The position numbers and the translations under genes are program-made. A stretch of 64,000 nt of DNA from Podocnemis expansa (taxonomy: Eukaryota > Chordata > Testudines > Podocnemididae), in assembly GCA_007922195.1 (NCBI GenBank), contig ML682059.1, forward strand, positions 9,011,748 through 9,075,747, given 5' to 3'. Under the pieces are notes generated by a model that was not told the origin of the DNA, did no database searches, and saw only the letters and a list, made by a program, of their open reading frames with translations. Position 1 is the stretch's first letter, and each line of letters begins with the position of its first letter. Below are positions 1-10,779 of this stretch, piece after piece.

Positions 1-1867
1 GTAACTCAAACTACACATCCACAGAAGGGAGTTAGAACCTCTTATGCAGACTGCCTGGATCTTATGCCTAGACACACAGGAGCAGGAGGCTACTTAACTG
101 CCTGCTCCCTCTGCAGGGCCACCCAGGCAACTTGCCCCAGGCCCCCACCAAGGAGGGGACCCCCTGCCTCAGTTTCTGATTCAATATGTCCCAGGGAACA
201 TTGGGGATGTGTAAACCAAGAGGGGCTTGGAAATTGGGAAGGTACTCAGAGTAAGCTGAGATAGGAGGAGACCTTGGGGTTGGCAGAGCTGATATGAATT
301 GTATGTATGGAACAGTACCGGGGGGAGCGTGGCTCACTTTAAATCTGTCCCAGGCTCCCTAAGTCCTCTGGGGGACCCTGTCCCTCGATGCAAACAGATG
401 CCTCCTACTCTCTGAGCAGATTGACTAAACTAGTGCGGGGAGGCCAGCAGGGCAGCGAGTGACTTACTGATGAAATTCGCCAGCAGTAAATTCCTACCCA
501 TGGGAGCAAGGAGGAAGCAGGGGAGAAGAAGCTCAGACGTATGTCACTGAATCACTATGCCTTCTGGCACCACTCTTGAGTTAATGCATCCCTTCTTCAA
601 AGCTACATTTGAAGTCACAAACTAGCTCTTACACAGGAATTTTAGTTGGATTTTAATAAAGCATTATGATACACTGGCTATTAAAAAAAATTCCATGGAG
701 TTTCAAAGTAGTTTGAACAATTTCAAACAATATGTAAAACTCCAGAGATGTGGAGTGCCCAAAAGTAAAAAAAGTGGGTTTTCATCCCTTCCTTCTGTTT
801 CTAGTAGTGACATGTTTTTCTAAAGCTCTTAGTAATCTCTTATTAGCTTCTCTCATTTCTCTATTTATTGTTTTCCTAATCCTCCCATGCAGTCTAGTAT
901 TTTTCTTTCAGTTCTCGGTACTGCCCAAGTTCCCACTAAAAGTCCAGGAGTGAAAAAGACTTTGTGTGGTGGGCTTCTACTGCAGATACTGTATGCTAGT
1001 GATTCAGAACCAACATATTTTTGGCAACAATTTTACAGAACTGGAAAATGCAAGAAGGGTTTAAAAAACTAGTTTGAGTCTTGGAAAGTCATATGTTTCT
1101 TTAATTTAAAAGTCACTTTTCACATTCTATATCATTTCTAATCTTCAGCCATACTTGTCCAATCAGACCTAAATGCATCAATTAGTTTTGTACAAGAACA
1201 AGGATATTAGATGTTAAGAAAAGCGAAAGGTTAAAAAAAAATTCTTCCTTGAAAAAACATGCACAGGCTAAGTTAGTCTAACATTTTCTCTGTGTGCATA
1301 TGCAGTTCACACATGGACACACATCCAAGATTATACCGCCTTTTGAAAAGATTTTTCTTTCCACCCTTTCAGACGTAGTCACAAAACTAATTGCACTGTA
1401 TTTATTTCCAAGAAACTGCCATGCTATTTCCTATAACAAAAAACCTAACAGATTACAGCAGACAGAACATTCACAAAATTAGTCTAACAAAAGTTACTGC
1501 TATCTAGTGATTACCAGGTCCCTATGTCACACTAGCAGATAGTATCAGTCCTCTTCTTAGTGGGCAGATGTCCATGTCACAACTGGAACTTCTCATGGCA
1601 GCCTCAGAGAAGAGAACAGTTACACTAAAGTTGAGGAACTGGGTGAGATCCTCTCTCTGAAACTCCCAGGCACTAGGTTTATTAGAGCAAAACATAAAAA
1701 CCACCACATACCTTGTTTACCTGCATATTTATAAAGAAACTGTCACTTTGCGACAGAGTACAAGATGAAGTATTTCCTTCTCCTGTTCAGGGCATACTTT
1801 TGCTTCATGAACACAGGAAGTACAATATTGAAAAAAATCTGATTGTTATACTGATTCATCCTCTTAC
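1..1867. other. Intron-like or intergenic DNA, no recognised element
   Basis: I see no gene or recognisable repeat here. The first 540 bases are somewhat GC-rich and the rest is AT-rich. Short open frames occur on both strands but lack any protein-like pattern. The stretch at 1522-1707 is open on the minus strand and could in principle continue the frame of the candidate exon at 1868-1932; this is noted under that entry. Confidence 0.5.
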
Positions 1868-1932
1868 CTTTGGAATTCAGCTGGACGCTCTCTCACAAGC
1901 TGTCTGAAACTGGTTTTGAGTATAGCTTCAAG
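1868..1932 (-). CDS. Candidate internal exon of an unidentified gene (minus strand)
   Basis: I do not recognise the product. Seen: on the minus strand a long pyrimidine tract ends in TTTTATTTTAG, followed by 65 bases and a good donor (AAAG|GTAAGA). Only one phase is open; it reads LEAILKTSFRQLVRERPAEF and ends two bases into a codon. The other two phases hit stops. A frame-compatible acceptor lies near 1687 (AAACCTAG), after which the same frame stays open for about 50 codons to a TAG near 1522, so this could be the end of a protein. Inference: it could belong to a gene starting at the CpG island near 42.9 kb. Short pseudo-exons with good splice sites are common in vertebrate introns, so this stays tentative. 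Confidence 0.35.
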
Positions 1933-2090
1933 CTAAAATAAAAGGAAAAAAAACAGAAAAATCAAATGAGTTGGACTGAACAATAATGCCAACCAGGAAG
2001 ATTCTCAAAGCATCAGAAACAATCTGGATAAAATTCTTTTAGCTATTCAAAAATACTTCCAGAACACATCAGCAGCATCTCTAAAAGAAG
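1933..2090. other. Short unassigned spacer
   Basis: AT-rich sequence that contains the polypyrimidine tract (minus strand) of the candidate exon to its left and no other recognised feature. Confidence 0.4.
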
Positions 2091-2182
2091 CAAGGAGTCC
2101 TGTGGCACTTAGAGACAAATAAATTTATTTAATCACATGAACTTTCATGGGAGAAAATCCCACTTTGTCAGATACTCTTGGC
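2091..2182 (+). mobile_element. Single arm of the palindromic AGTCCTGTGGCACTT repeat family
   Basis: Begins CAAGGAGTCCTGTGGCACTT and continues through AATTTATTTAATC, CATGAACTTTCATGGGAGAAAATCC and CACTTTGTCAGAT. This is one arm of the interspersed palindromic family seen at least nine other times in the window. The second arm is absent. The element class is not certain: the two-armed copies look like foldback DNA elements. Confidence 0.8.
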
Positions 2183-3281
2183 AAGATGCAAATCTCTAAA
2201 AGAGTCTTTCTATACCAAGGAGATATATTACTTCCATATAATAATGTCAAACATTCAACCAACATCCTAGAAAGCCCCAGCACTCAATGGCAGTCATCCC
2301 TTCTGCCAACAAGGCCCCAACACAACTTGTTTCAGAACCAGTCAACATCCAAAAAAATCAGCTGTCAGCAGTGACCTACATTCTCGTTCAGAATCCAAGC
2401 ATACCTGCCATCTCCACAGAGTTCTAATAATTTTAAAACTTTCAACTCCTGCTTCACTTTAGTCTTATTCATACAAAGATGGCTTTAGGCAGAAAATATG
2501 AAAAAAAGTATACTTCAGTGTGAAGAGCCCTTACCTATGATCCATTTGTCCCTTTACTCAGCACATGTATGAGCCACTTATAATGGCCTTGGCACTGCAG
2601 ATATTCCTCAGAGAAAAGTATGACTAAAGTGAATCAAAGTTTTGCCTGAATGAGACCTGCAGAACAGATCTATAGCAAACAGCCGCTTCCCAAATGGAAG
2701 GGATTTGCTCGTTACTTTGTTGCATTAAAACCTCATTGCAATGGATGCATGAACCCCTTATTAAGGCAGTTAAAGGGTGACAGTGAGGCTAAGAGACCAG
2801 GTGCCAGCTGTTGGAAAGGCTGCATGCATCAGCTGAACACTGACAAATTCACACCAGGAAACCAGACCAGCTCACCTGTATGTTCAAATTAGGCATTACA
2901 TTAGACTTCTAAGGTGCTAAGTCTCTGTACAAGACTTGTAAATTGCTGCACATATAATCCTCATGCCTAAAAGAGAGAGCTCTCAAACTGGGGGCGGAGG
3001 AATGAGTTGTGTCTTGGTCATTGTTGTTAGGTAGATGCATGTTTAGCACTCCAGATGCAGAATTTTCTAGAACTGGGTGTGGTAGAGTTGGGTAGGCTCA
3101 ACAGAATCCCTTTTGCTGGACTCAGACTCCATGAGGGCAGCAAAGTAAAAATCGTAGCCCATCCAAAGACAATAAACTGGCCCCCAAACAGACAGGAACT
3201 TGAAGACTGCTGAGAGCACACCTCATTTCATTGAGGAATACTGTGGCACTGAATTATAAAAGAATCTAGTACTGTTGACTA
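2183..3281. other. Unassigned, intron-like DNA
   Basis: No gene or named repeat recognised. There are minus-strand splice-like signals at 2403-2482 and 2524-2593, but the enclosed frames are short or stopped and their phases do not join to a neighbour. Confidence 0.4.
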
Positions 3282-3852
3282 TTGCTATTGAGTTTGTGCA
3301 CTGATAGCACAGCAAAAGTTACAAGGGCTGTTAGAGCATTTGGCCATGTGACTAACATGAGGCAGATGAAGGGAGACCAAAGAGATTTGGTTCTTTGTGA
3401 ATTTCAAGATCCAGGTTCTGTGATTCACACAGAGAGGAACAGCGTGTTGCAGAAATTAGGACAGAAATAAGATGCGATAGATGAGATGGTTAACAAACTT
3501 TACACCTCTGTGGACAAAGGTCCAGAAGAACCTCTGTTCCTGCTGCGAGGCTCCCTCCTGACATTCAACATCTTTTGCTAGAGCAGGTGCTGAAATCTGC
3601 CAGTAAAACTGACTGATTTGAAATATAAATGGAAATTTTGACGGGTCATTCATCCAGACTCCACAGAGAAGTAGATTATTTTACCTGGCAAGCACAAGCC
3701 AAAGAGATGATGGAAGACAGCAAGATTATCTGACAGCCAAAAGAAGGATTATTTGAAGTATGGTACCCCCTGCACAGAAGGCGACCTTAGAAGCATTAGA
3801 AGGCATCCAGGAGGAAATGAATCCTTTTGGGATTCAGAAAACGTTATTATTC
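3282..3852 (+). pseudogene. Possible gag-like part of a decayed retroelement
   Basis: A frame open from about 3282 to 3470, followed by broken frames up to the GC-rich element at 3861, has coding-like texture (for example CEFQDPGSVIHTERNS). It lies directly upstream of a Ty3/gypsy integrase relic on the same strand, so it may be the gag or other 5' part of the same element. I do not see a zinc knuckle or other diagnostic motif. Several stops interrupt it. The link to the downstream pol relic is inferred from position and strand only. Confidence 0.3.
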
Positions 3853-3860
3853 ACTAGAAG

Positions 3861-4670
3861 CAGGGGTTAAAATATAATTTGGTGGGCCTCGGGAACCCTC
3901 CTAAATTGGCAGCCCCCCCTCAGCTTGGTCCAGCCCCCCCCATGCACCCCAGCTACTAACCCCCAAATGCCTGCCTCCCACCCCAGCTACTGCCCCCCCA
4001 CCACCCCAGCTACTGCCCCCCATACTCCTGCTCCCCACTCCAGCTACTGCCCCCTACACACCAGCCCTCCACACCAGCTACTACCCCTGCCCCATCTCAT
4101 CGCTGGCCCCCAACCCTTCCCCAACCCCCCCACCGTGCCATGCCGTCTTCCCCTGCTGGCCTGCACCAACCCCCTCCCCTGCGCCCTTTCTCACTGGGCT
4201 GGCTCGCCTGCCCCCAAACCAGGGATTTCCCTAACACCCCCCCCCAGTTGTCAAATAGTAACAGCATTATACCAAATTAGTGAGCACCTCCTACACCCTT
4301 CCCAAATCTCCCCCATCTCCCCCAAATTTCAAGTCCTGGGGAGAATAACGCCCTGAACTCCCTCACTTACCTGGCCACTATGCACTGCGGAGTGGCCCCA
4401 GCCCAGGTTGAAGCTCCAGCCTGAGCTCAGGCTGGGGCAGCTCACTGCCTCCTGGAACACACAGACCTGCTATTTTTAGAGGCTCAGCATGGGGAACACC
4501 TAAAAATAGAAAATGGAGCCAGAATGCTACCTTCCAGGGTCTTCTATTTTTAAATGGTGGGCAGTATTCTGGCTCCATTTTCTATTTTTAGGGTCCCCAG
4601 AATGCTGAACCCTAAAAACAGTGAGCCCTACAATGCTGTTCCAGTGTGTTCTGGCGTACTTTAACCTCTG
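3861..4670. mobile_element. GC-rich non-autonomous DNA transposon (TIR CAGGGGTTAAA), 8-bp TSD
   Basis: The 810-bp unit starts CAGGGGTTAAAATA and ends TACTTTAACCTCTG, which are inverted copies of one another. It is flanked by a perfect 8-bp target-site duplication ACTAGAAG (3853-3860 and 4671-4678), the hallmark of hAT-type transposition. The interior is C-rich with repeated CAGCTACTGCCCCC units and no transposase. It was inserted into the gypsy relic on either side. A diverged relative lies at 45803-46516 and another fragment near 42480-42660. Confidence 0.85.
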
Positions 4671-4678
4671 ACTAGAAG

Positions 4679-5405
4679 CCAACTTCATTGACCTAGTAAC
4701 CAAAGCAGCAGAGAAGAATCAAGATTTTGAGTGCTATATTCAAAGAAAAGCTCACAGGCAAAAAGCTGCCAAGCTAGTAAATATTAAAACATATGCTTTC
4801 ATATGGAACTACTTTGCATGGACTTTTTAAATCTTAGGGCCAGATGTTTTTGGCATTGAAAATATTCTTGTGGGGACTGATCATTCACTAAGTATTCTCA
4901 ACCAGCCAAAACAGTAGCCAGTTTTCTATGGGAGAATTTTATCTTTCATTGTGGTTTTCCTTGACAGATCCATAGTGATCAGGGAGCCAGCAGAATTGAT
5001 TATGGAATTAAATAAGATCACTGGAGTAAAACCACACAACTCCAGAGGAAATCCAGTGGAGAGCATCAATTGTACTCTATTAAGTATGTTAGGAACTCTG
5101 GAAGAGCATAAAGAAAACCATTCAAAAGGAATATGTTAAGCTGCTAGCTCATACGTACAACTATACCAGAAATGATGACAATACAGGACATGGCCCAGAT
5201 TTATTTATGTTTGAAAAGCAACCTATGTTATCCACAGATTTATAATTTGGGATTAAAGCCAGAGGACATACTCATCAGCAATAATTAAAGGATTTACATG
5301 CAGAATTCATTACATATGACCTATCTGCTAAAGAAACTGGAAGGAGTAATTAACCAACAAGCTAAGGTGGGATGCCAAAAGAATTTTGTCAACAATAGAA
5401 TTGAA
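4679..5405 (+). pseudogene. Ty3/gypsy retrotransposon pol relic (integrase region)
   Basis: The plus strand, read with several frame changes and stops, shows the order expected at the 3' end of a gypsy pol: a stretch before the catalytic core, ELLCMDFL at about 4800, then ILVGTDH (first core Asp region) near 4870, a GNPVESINCTLLSMLGTLE motif near 5070-5100, and a following segment (TYNYTRNDD...TGHGPDLFMFEKQP in broken frames) that fits the conserved region downstream of the core. This order is established knowledge for gypsy integrases; the assignment is from memory of the family. Frameshifts and in-frame stops make it non-functional. No LTR was found nearby. Confidence 0.75.
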
Positions 5406-5759
5406 AGACTACATCCTAGTATTCACTTGATTCTACTTTGCTGTCTGAACTGAACCCTCTGGTAAAAAAAACTTCTATCCACACTGAAGTGTCCACTTTG
5501 AAGAAAGTAAACTGGAAGAGAGGTGAGATGGGGGGGGGGTCACAAAATGGGTTCTCTGTGGAAGATGGAATGAATTCTTCTGTTTTCCCCAACTTCCACA
5601 GAAGTCCACTGGAACATCTCAGGATAGGTAGACTGAAAACTGGTACAGTTAAATACAAGATTACATTCTTGACTTGTCCACTATTCTTAAAAAAAAACAG
5701 ATTCCTAGTTAAAACAGGCTTATTGTACATATCTTTCCTTGTTATGTGATGGTGTAGAA
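5406..5759. other. Unassigned DNA between gypsy relic and hAT-type element
   Basis: A 174-codon open frame crosses this stretch on the minus strand (5416-5940), but it runs into the repeat element at 5760-6043, so it is not taken as a gene. Nothing else recognised. Confidence 0.4.
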
Positions 5760-6043
5760 AAGTGGTTCCCAACCTTTTGGGCTCAAGGGCCACAGGTATC
5801 ATTTTTAGGGCCACCAGCCTCCTCCAGCAGGCCTTCCCGAAAAGCAGTTTGCCTCCTTGCTCACTGATCTCCCATCTCCCTGGCTGCAGCAGGGAAACTG
5901 CACACACCCTACAGCTTTGCACTTTCCATCTGGGTCCCAAGGCAGTGGCTCCAATCTGCAGCCAGCAGGACGGAAGCTGAGGGCCACTCTGAAAGCTGCC
6001 AAGGGCTATTTTTGGCCCCTAGAACACAGGTTGGGAGCCACTG
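5760..6043. mobile_element. Non-autonomous hAT-type element (TIR AGTGGTTCCCAACC)
   Basis: The left end AAGTGGTTCCCAACCTTTT is the inverted copy of the right end GGTTGGGAGCCACTG. Eight-base flanks GTGTAGAA and ATGTGAAA agree at five positions, so the target-site duplication is decayed. The interior is GC-richer than its surroundings and non-coding. Relatives with similar ends lie at 33249-33534 and 47318-47631. Confidence 0.7.
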
Positions 6044-6051
6044 ATGTGAAA

Positions 6052-7103
6052 CAATGAAGGTAAAATATTGCAGCTCATTGTCTCAGTTGCACTGCCACGA
6101 TGGCAGTGACTTAAGCAGGGGAGCATGTAATCCACATACCTAATAGGGAGTGATCACTTTAAGACACTGGAGAAGTGAGAGAATGGGCCTTCTTACTAAG
6201 TAAAAACATCCACTGAAGTTGCAATTTTGCCTGAGTGAGAAGCCCAGAATTTGGATGCAGGTCATTGAGCCTAATTCTCTACCTGCTGACACACTGTATG
6301 CTTGTGTAAAATGAGTATCAAATGGGCACACAGTACCACCTAATCAGAATGATAGCTTTGTACATTTGCTCGTTAGAGGTGTAAGTGACTACACAGAGGT
6401 GCAAGGGGTAGACAACCAAGGCATTTGTGACTATCTGAAACCATCTGTCTTTGTTCTGTAAAGAAAATTAGCACGGCACATAATACAGCAATGCTATCTA
6501 ATTTTTAAGGGTAGACCAACCAAAGAAGAGGTATTTAGAATACAATGTTCATTTCCTCTTTAACTACAACTCTGGTATCTGCCTTTTTAATAAGGTTCAC
6601 AAATTTAAACTGTAAAGTTTAAGCTATTTTCTGTTTATTTTTAACAGAAATATCTGTGTTATTAAAGTGTCAGATTTTGTTCCTTTAAAATGCACTGAAA
6701 ATACAGCTTAAAGAAACGCCTATATGGCATACCTGTGCCTAAAGGGTAAATTCCCAGCTGTAACACATTTTTGTCTGACACTTCATGAGAGTTAAACCCT
6801 ATAATTGTCTTGTCATTTATTCATCAGATTCTTATAATCAGAAATAAAAATGAAAACACCCTCATCTGAAAATAAGGTCTTAGTCATTTACCTTACTACA
6901 GACCAAAATATCAGATCAGAATTGTAATAGGCAGTCTCCATCCATTTGTGGTTCAACTTGACTCACCCACCCACAGTATAGCTTTAAAAGTGTCTTTATA
7001 ACAATAAATAGGATCAGTTCTTCATGGTTTAATTTATTTTCATCAGAAAATATTGTTTTAAGAATGAACAAATCATAATTGTATCACTACCACCACATTT
7101 TAA
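6052..7103. other. Unassigned AT-rich intron-like DNA
   Basis: No gene, tandem repeat or recognised transposon. No convincing splice-flanked frame was found. Confidence 0.45.
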
Positions 7104-7275
7104 GTTCCAAAGGAGCAGCTGTGTTAGTCTAGTTCACTAAAACAAACAAAGGAGAGTCCTGCAGCACTTAAAGACTAATAAACTCATTCATTGCATGAGC
7201 TTTCATGGGAGAAAACCCGCTTTGCTCATGTGATAAATTAATTTGTTAGTCTAAGTGCCACAACACGTTTTAAAG
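7104..7275. mobile_element. Palindromic AGTCCTGTGGCACTT family copy, internally deleted
   Basis: Starts GTTCCAAAGGAGCAGCTGTG and TTAGTCTAGTT, then AGTCCTGCAGCACTTAAAGAC, CATGAGCTTTCATGGG and, in inverted orientation, AATTTGTTAGTCTAAGTGCCAC. It therefore contains most of the left arm and a short part of the right arm. Confidence 0.8.
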
Positions 7276-7858
7276 GTACTGTACTTTGAATAAAATAAAA
7301 CCAAAACAGCCATTAAAATTAAGCAGTTAAGTGGTTTAGTGGCTCAAATACTGGTTTATAATCTTACAGTAGACATAGCTCAACTAAGTCTCAGTTGGCT
7401 GTACTAGAGACATTTTAGTTTGTCGTCATTACTCCTTTCAGAAGTGTTCCCAAGCTAAGTTATACCCCAAATTGCTGGTTTTGCCGAGTGAAGAAAAATG
7501 AGTATTTCATCCATAGCACACTAGATATCCCTATCATACCTGCCATTAGGTACAAAGAAATGCTTTTTCCTTTGGAATCAAGTGTGGTTTGGGAGCTTTG
7601 CAGTTTTAATTATTCAAAGTCTATCTCCTGTTAAAAAGCTTTTTCTACCAAAATTATAGTGACAATTAGCCACCTTCCTTACACATCTATTTTATCCTGT
7701 TCCTACAATGGTTTCCTTCAGGTTTAGATTTATAAGGGCAGTATTTTAATACATAATTGACTATATTTCTACAGTAAGAATGTCTGTTTCTATTCTAGCC
7801 CCCATTCTCTGTAACCAGTTCAGAATAGCCAATGCATGCAAAATAATAATAAAAATAC
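7276..7858. other. Unassigned AT-rich DNA
   Basis: No recognised feature. Confidence 0.4.
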
Positions 7859-7901
7859 CTTCTTTATATCCAGACATTTGACATTCAATTAAAACTGGCA
7901 T
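7859..7901 (-). CDS. Very short candidate exon (minus strand), unidentified
   Basis: On the minus strand a strong acceptor (TTTTTTTCTTTTGTATAAG) precedes 43 bases ending at AAGAAG|GTATTT. Only phase 0 is open, reading MPVLIECQMSGYKE. Its phase fits a 34-base candidate at 8567-8600 (NNTDSDFETTQ, donor GTAAGT) and, through that, the one at 16896-16964. The joined phases are compatible, but I recognise no protein and exons this small are unusual, so it may well be a pseudo-exon. Confidence 0.2.
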
Positions 7902-7996
7902 CTTATACAAAAGAAAAAAATATTTTTAAATCAGTCCTTCAAACAAAATGGGGCACGCCTTTATTTCACCCACCCATCATACAGTACTGTTTAGAT

Positions 7997-8349
7997 CAGG
8001 CGTGGCCAAACTGCAGCTCGCGAGCAGCATGTGGCTCTTGAAAGAAAGAGTGCGGCTCAGAGAAGAGCACACTGGGGAGAAGCACAGCATGGTCAGGGAT
8101 GGTGGGGAAGTGGCAGCATTTTTACTGTAGGCCTAGTTTTCATGGTAACCTTAAGTAATTATTAGAATCTGACATTAGTAGGATCAATATTTGCCCTCTT
8201 TTTACAATAAAATTAAAGTGTGCAATGAATTTTAAACTTAGCAATTTTGGCGTAGGTGAAAGTATATGGCTATATGCCTCAATGTGGCTCTCAAAAGTTT
8301 AATAATCAACTTGTGTGGCTCTTGAGTTCCCAAAGTTTGGCTACCCATG
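7997..8349. mobile_element. Non-autonomous hAT-type element (TIR CAGGCGTGGCCAAAC)
   Basis: Left end CAGGCGTGGCCAAACTGCAG; right end AGTTTGGCTACCCATG, its inverted copy. Flanked by GTTTAGAT (7989-7996) and GTTTAGAC (8350-8357), an 8-bp target-site duplication with one change. Internal sequence gives no protein. Same family as 34192-34909 and the fragment at 59396-59597. Confidence 0.85.
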
Positions 8350-8357
8350 GTTTAGAC

Positions 8358-8885
8358 CATTTTGATGCATACTGAATCAACTGTGGAACTTCAACATCTC
8401 TGTAAATAAATGCATCTTGAAAGAAGGATTTGAATTATGATTTATTACATCTAATAATGAACAATATTTTGCAGACAAGCACGAGGAAATTGTCCATACC
8501 GAAGAAATCTACCGTCTAAAAGGCCAAATCTGCAAACTCTTCTCTATGCTTGGTTATTTTACTTACCTGAGTAGTCTCAAAGTCAGAGTCTGTATTATTC
8601 CTGTGTTAACTCTTATTCCTCAGAGGAATTAACCTGAAATAATTCATCAGAACTACCTGGAAATCTTTCAATTTATGCCAGGATTTTCTTAATGATGATT
8701 TTGTTTTTAAAAGCCAACATTGTAACACGTAAACCAACGTAATCCCTGGAATAAGAACGTCAACCTAGCTAGCATCTCTTGGGGAGATGGATTAACCGTA
8801 TCAGTGGGAGAACGCTCCCATCACTCTACTGAGTGTGCGCTTAAGTACTACAGCACTGTGTTACTGTAGCATTTCAAGTGTAGAC
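8358..8885. other. Unassigned DNA
   Basis: AT-rich. It contains the 34-base minus-strand splice-flanked candidate at 8567-8600 discussed with 7859-7901. Confidence 0.35.
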
Positions 8886-9045
8886 AAACCCCAAGGATCT
8901 CAAAGAGCATTACCAACAGTTTCACGACACTCAAGTCCCAATCCATTGTTACAGAAGCAAAGTAAGGGACAAGATCACAACTTGCTAACGGTCCAGAGCT
9001 AGGCAGTAGTATGTGCCACTTCAGTCTTGTGCTCTACCCATTCCT
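8886..9045 (-). repeat. MIR/L2-like ancient repeat relic
   Basis: The plus strand carries the antisense hallmarks of a MIR-type repeat in order: AAGGATCTCAAAGAGCATTA, AAGTAAGGGACAAGATCACAAC, CCAGAGCTAGGCAG and CTTGTGCTCTACCCA. Divergence is high and the ends are not defined. Confidence 0.5.
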
Positions 9046-10779
9046 TTCCAATAAGTATATTACATAATTTTCTGCACCATAAATTGAAGGAAAATTTAGT
9101 GCTTTCTACTAAGCCAAATCAGAATGTGGTACTCATTAACTTTATCCAATGCCACATCATATTTTAGAAAGTGACAGGTGTGGATTTTTTTTAAAGCCTG
9201 CTCCGAAGTGCTATCTTTATTCACATGGCCAAAAATGACTAAATACCATCCTATTTAGCATGCCACATTTTAGCCATTTTAAAGAGAAGTTTCTATCTCA
9301 ATAGCATTAACAAAATCTCTGTACGTACAGTATTTACACACAACATTGACATAAGTAAACCAACGCGTGGAGCACCTGTCAACAACCTCTGTTCACTGTA
9401 TACATTAAGTTGACCTTTATTCTTCCTATTAAGAAACACTGTGAAACCACCTACTGTTTCCCAACATAAAGTTATGTAGTTTACACAACATGTTGAATTC
9501 AAGTATTTAAAATACATAGTCTACACCAAGTGTGCAGTATCACTATAATCCACTCCCCAAGTACTCAGATTAAAAATCTTTTTACAGTTGTCCTGCATCT
9601 TGATCTTCCTGATACTTAAATTTTGAATTATGCATGACACTTAAGTAAAACAAAGAACACCCATAACTTACCATGGCATGCAGAGCAACACAAAACATGC
9701 AAAAGACAATGGGATTGATTTACCACTTCATTTGTCCCGTTTTATGCTGGGGCAACTCCATTAATTTCAATTAAATTATATTCATTTTACATTGTTGTAC
9801 AGCACAAAAAAAAGGAAAAAAATCAGACCAACTCAAACACAAAGTTTAAGACTATATTAAAATCATCTTTCTTTTTGTCATAGTTTTCTCCTTTAATCTT
9901 CTAGACATGGCTGTTAAAAGGTTATTTGATCACAGATGTATCTGTGTTCTTAAATCAAAGCTTTTTTTTATCAAAGCTGTTTGGATAACTGTTCTAAAAA
10001 CTTTAAAATGAATATACCTGTATTAAAGGATTATTAAAAGTAGACATTTCTGCCAGTTTCCCAAACTTCACTACAGATTTAATTACAGAAAGCAATTTAG
10101 GTTCATTCATTACCAAAAGACCAGTTGACAACTACAAGGGGCTGAATATTTTTCACAAAAACTGTACATAATAGTTCTTTGTCCTACAGCCAGGCATAGT
10201 CTGGATGCTGCAGTGAGTTATAATATGAAAAAGAATTAGCCAGTGTGTATTTAAATCTGGAGACTACAATGGCAAAAATTTTATAGAACAAATGCAAGTA
10301 GGTCAAACAAAAAAGCCTTTAAGCAATTCAGATTTTTTCAAGGTTTTGTCTTTGTATATTTTCTAGGTTATTGTTTTTAAGGCCAGAGCTAAGACTAACT
10401 CATTTAAAAGATTTCTTTTAGGTTCATAACACTACAAGCTCAAAATTCTTCAGAAGTTCATCAAAGAGTCAGGAGGTTATTAATGTTCTTTTCAACTGCT
10501 CAGTGCATGTTTGGGAAGAAGCAACAGGTGCTGTAAACAGGCACAGAATTTAAAGCTATACCAGATTACACTACCTGAGGTATTGGACCACTTCACATCA
10601 GATAAGACAACTGAGTATCAGTAGTCATACAGTATGTTACATTTCCTGTAATATCCTTGGTAAGTGTTTAGGGAATATTAAGGAGCACATGTCCAAAAAC
10701 TATGAGAGGTATTACCAACTGATGTAATCTTGGGGAAATGTAGGGGAAAAAAATCAAATTCTTTTAAGAATGAGAGCAT
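9046..10779. other. Unassigned intron-like DNA
   Basis: No gene recognised. The segment near 9665-9780 contains a good minus-strand donor (CCATG|GTAAGT) beside a hydrophobic open stretch, but there is no fitting acceptor. Short A runs near 9807 and 9964. Confidence 0.4.

Noticed and set aside
2405..2482. Minus-strand exon-like segment (MNKTKVKQELKVLKLLELC)
   Set aside because: Splice sites are fair, but its phase joins neither to the candidate at 1868-1932 nor to any upstream segment.
2524..2593. Minus-strand segment between TTTTCTCTGAG and GTAAGG
   Set aside because: All phases contain stops, the best only at the last codon; not called as an exon.
2882..2968. Minus-strand segment between CTCTCTCTTTTAG and GTGAGC
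   Set aside because: Excellent splice sites but stops in all three phases; could only be non-coding.
3685..3729. Minus-strand exon-like segment with good splice sites (NLAVFHHLFGLCLP)
   Set aside because: It sits inside plus-strand retroelement-like sequence, so the splice signals are probably fortuitous.
5416..5940. 174-codon minus-strand frame
   Set aside because: It crosses the border of the hAT-type element at 5760 and has no family pattern or splice structure.
9665..9780. Hydrophobic minus-strand frame before a GTAAGT donor
   Set aside because: No usable acceptor in the correct phase.
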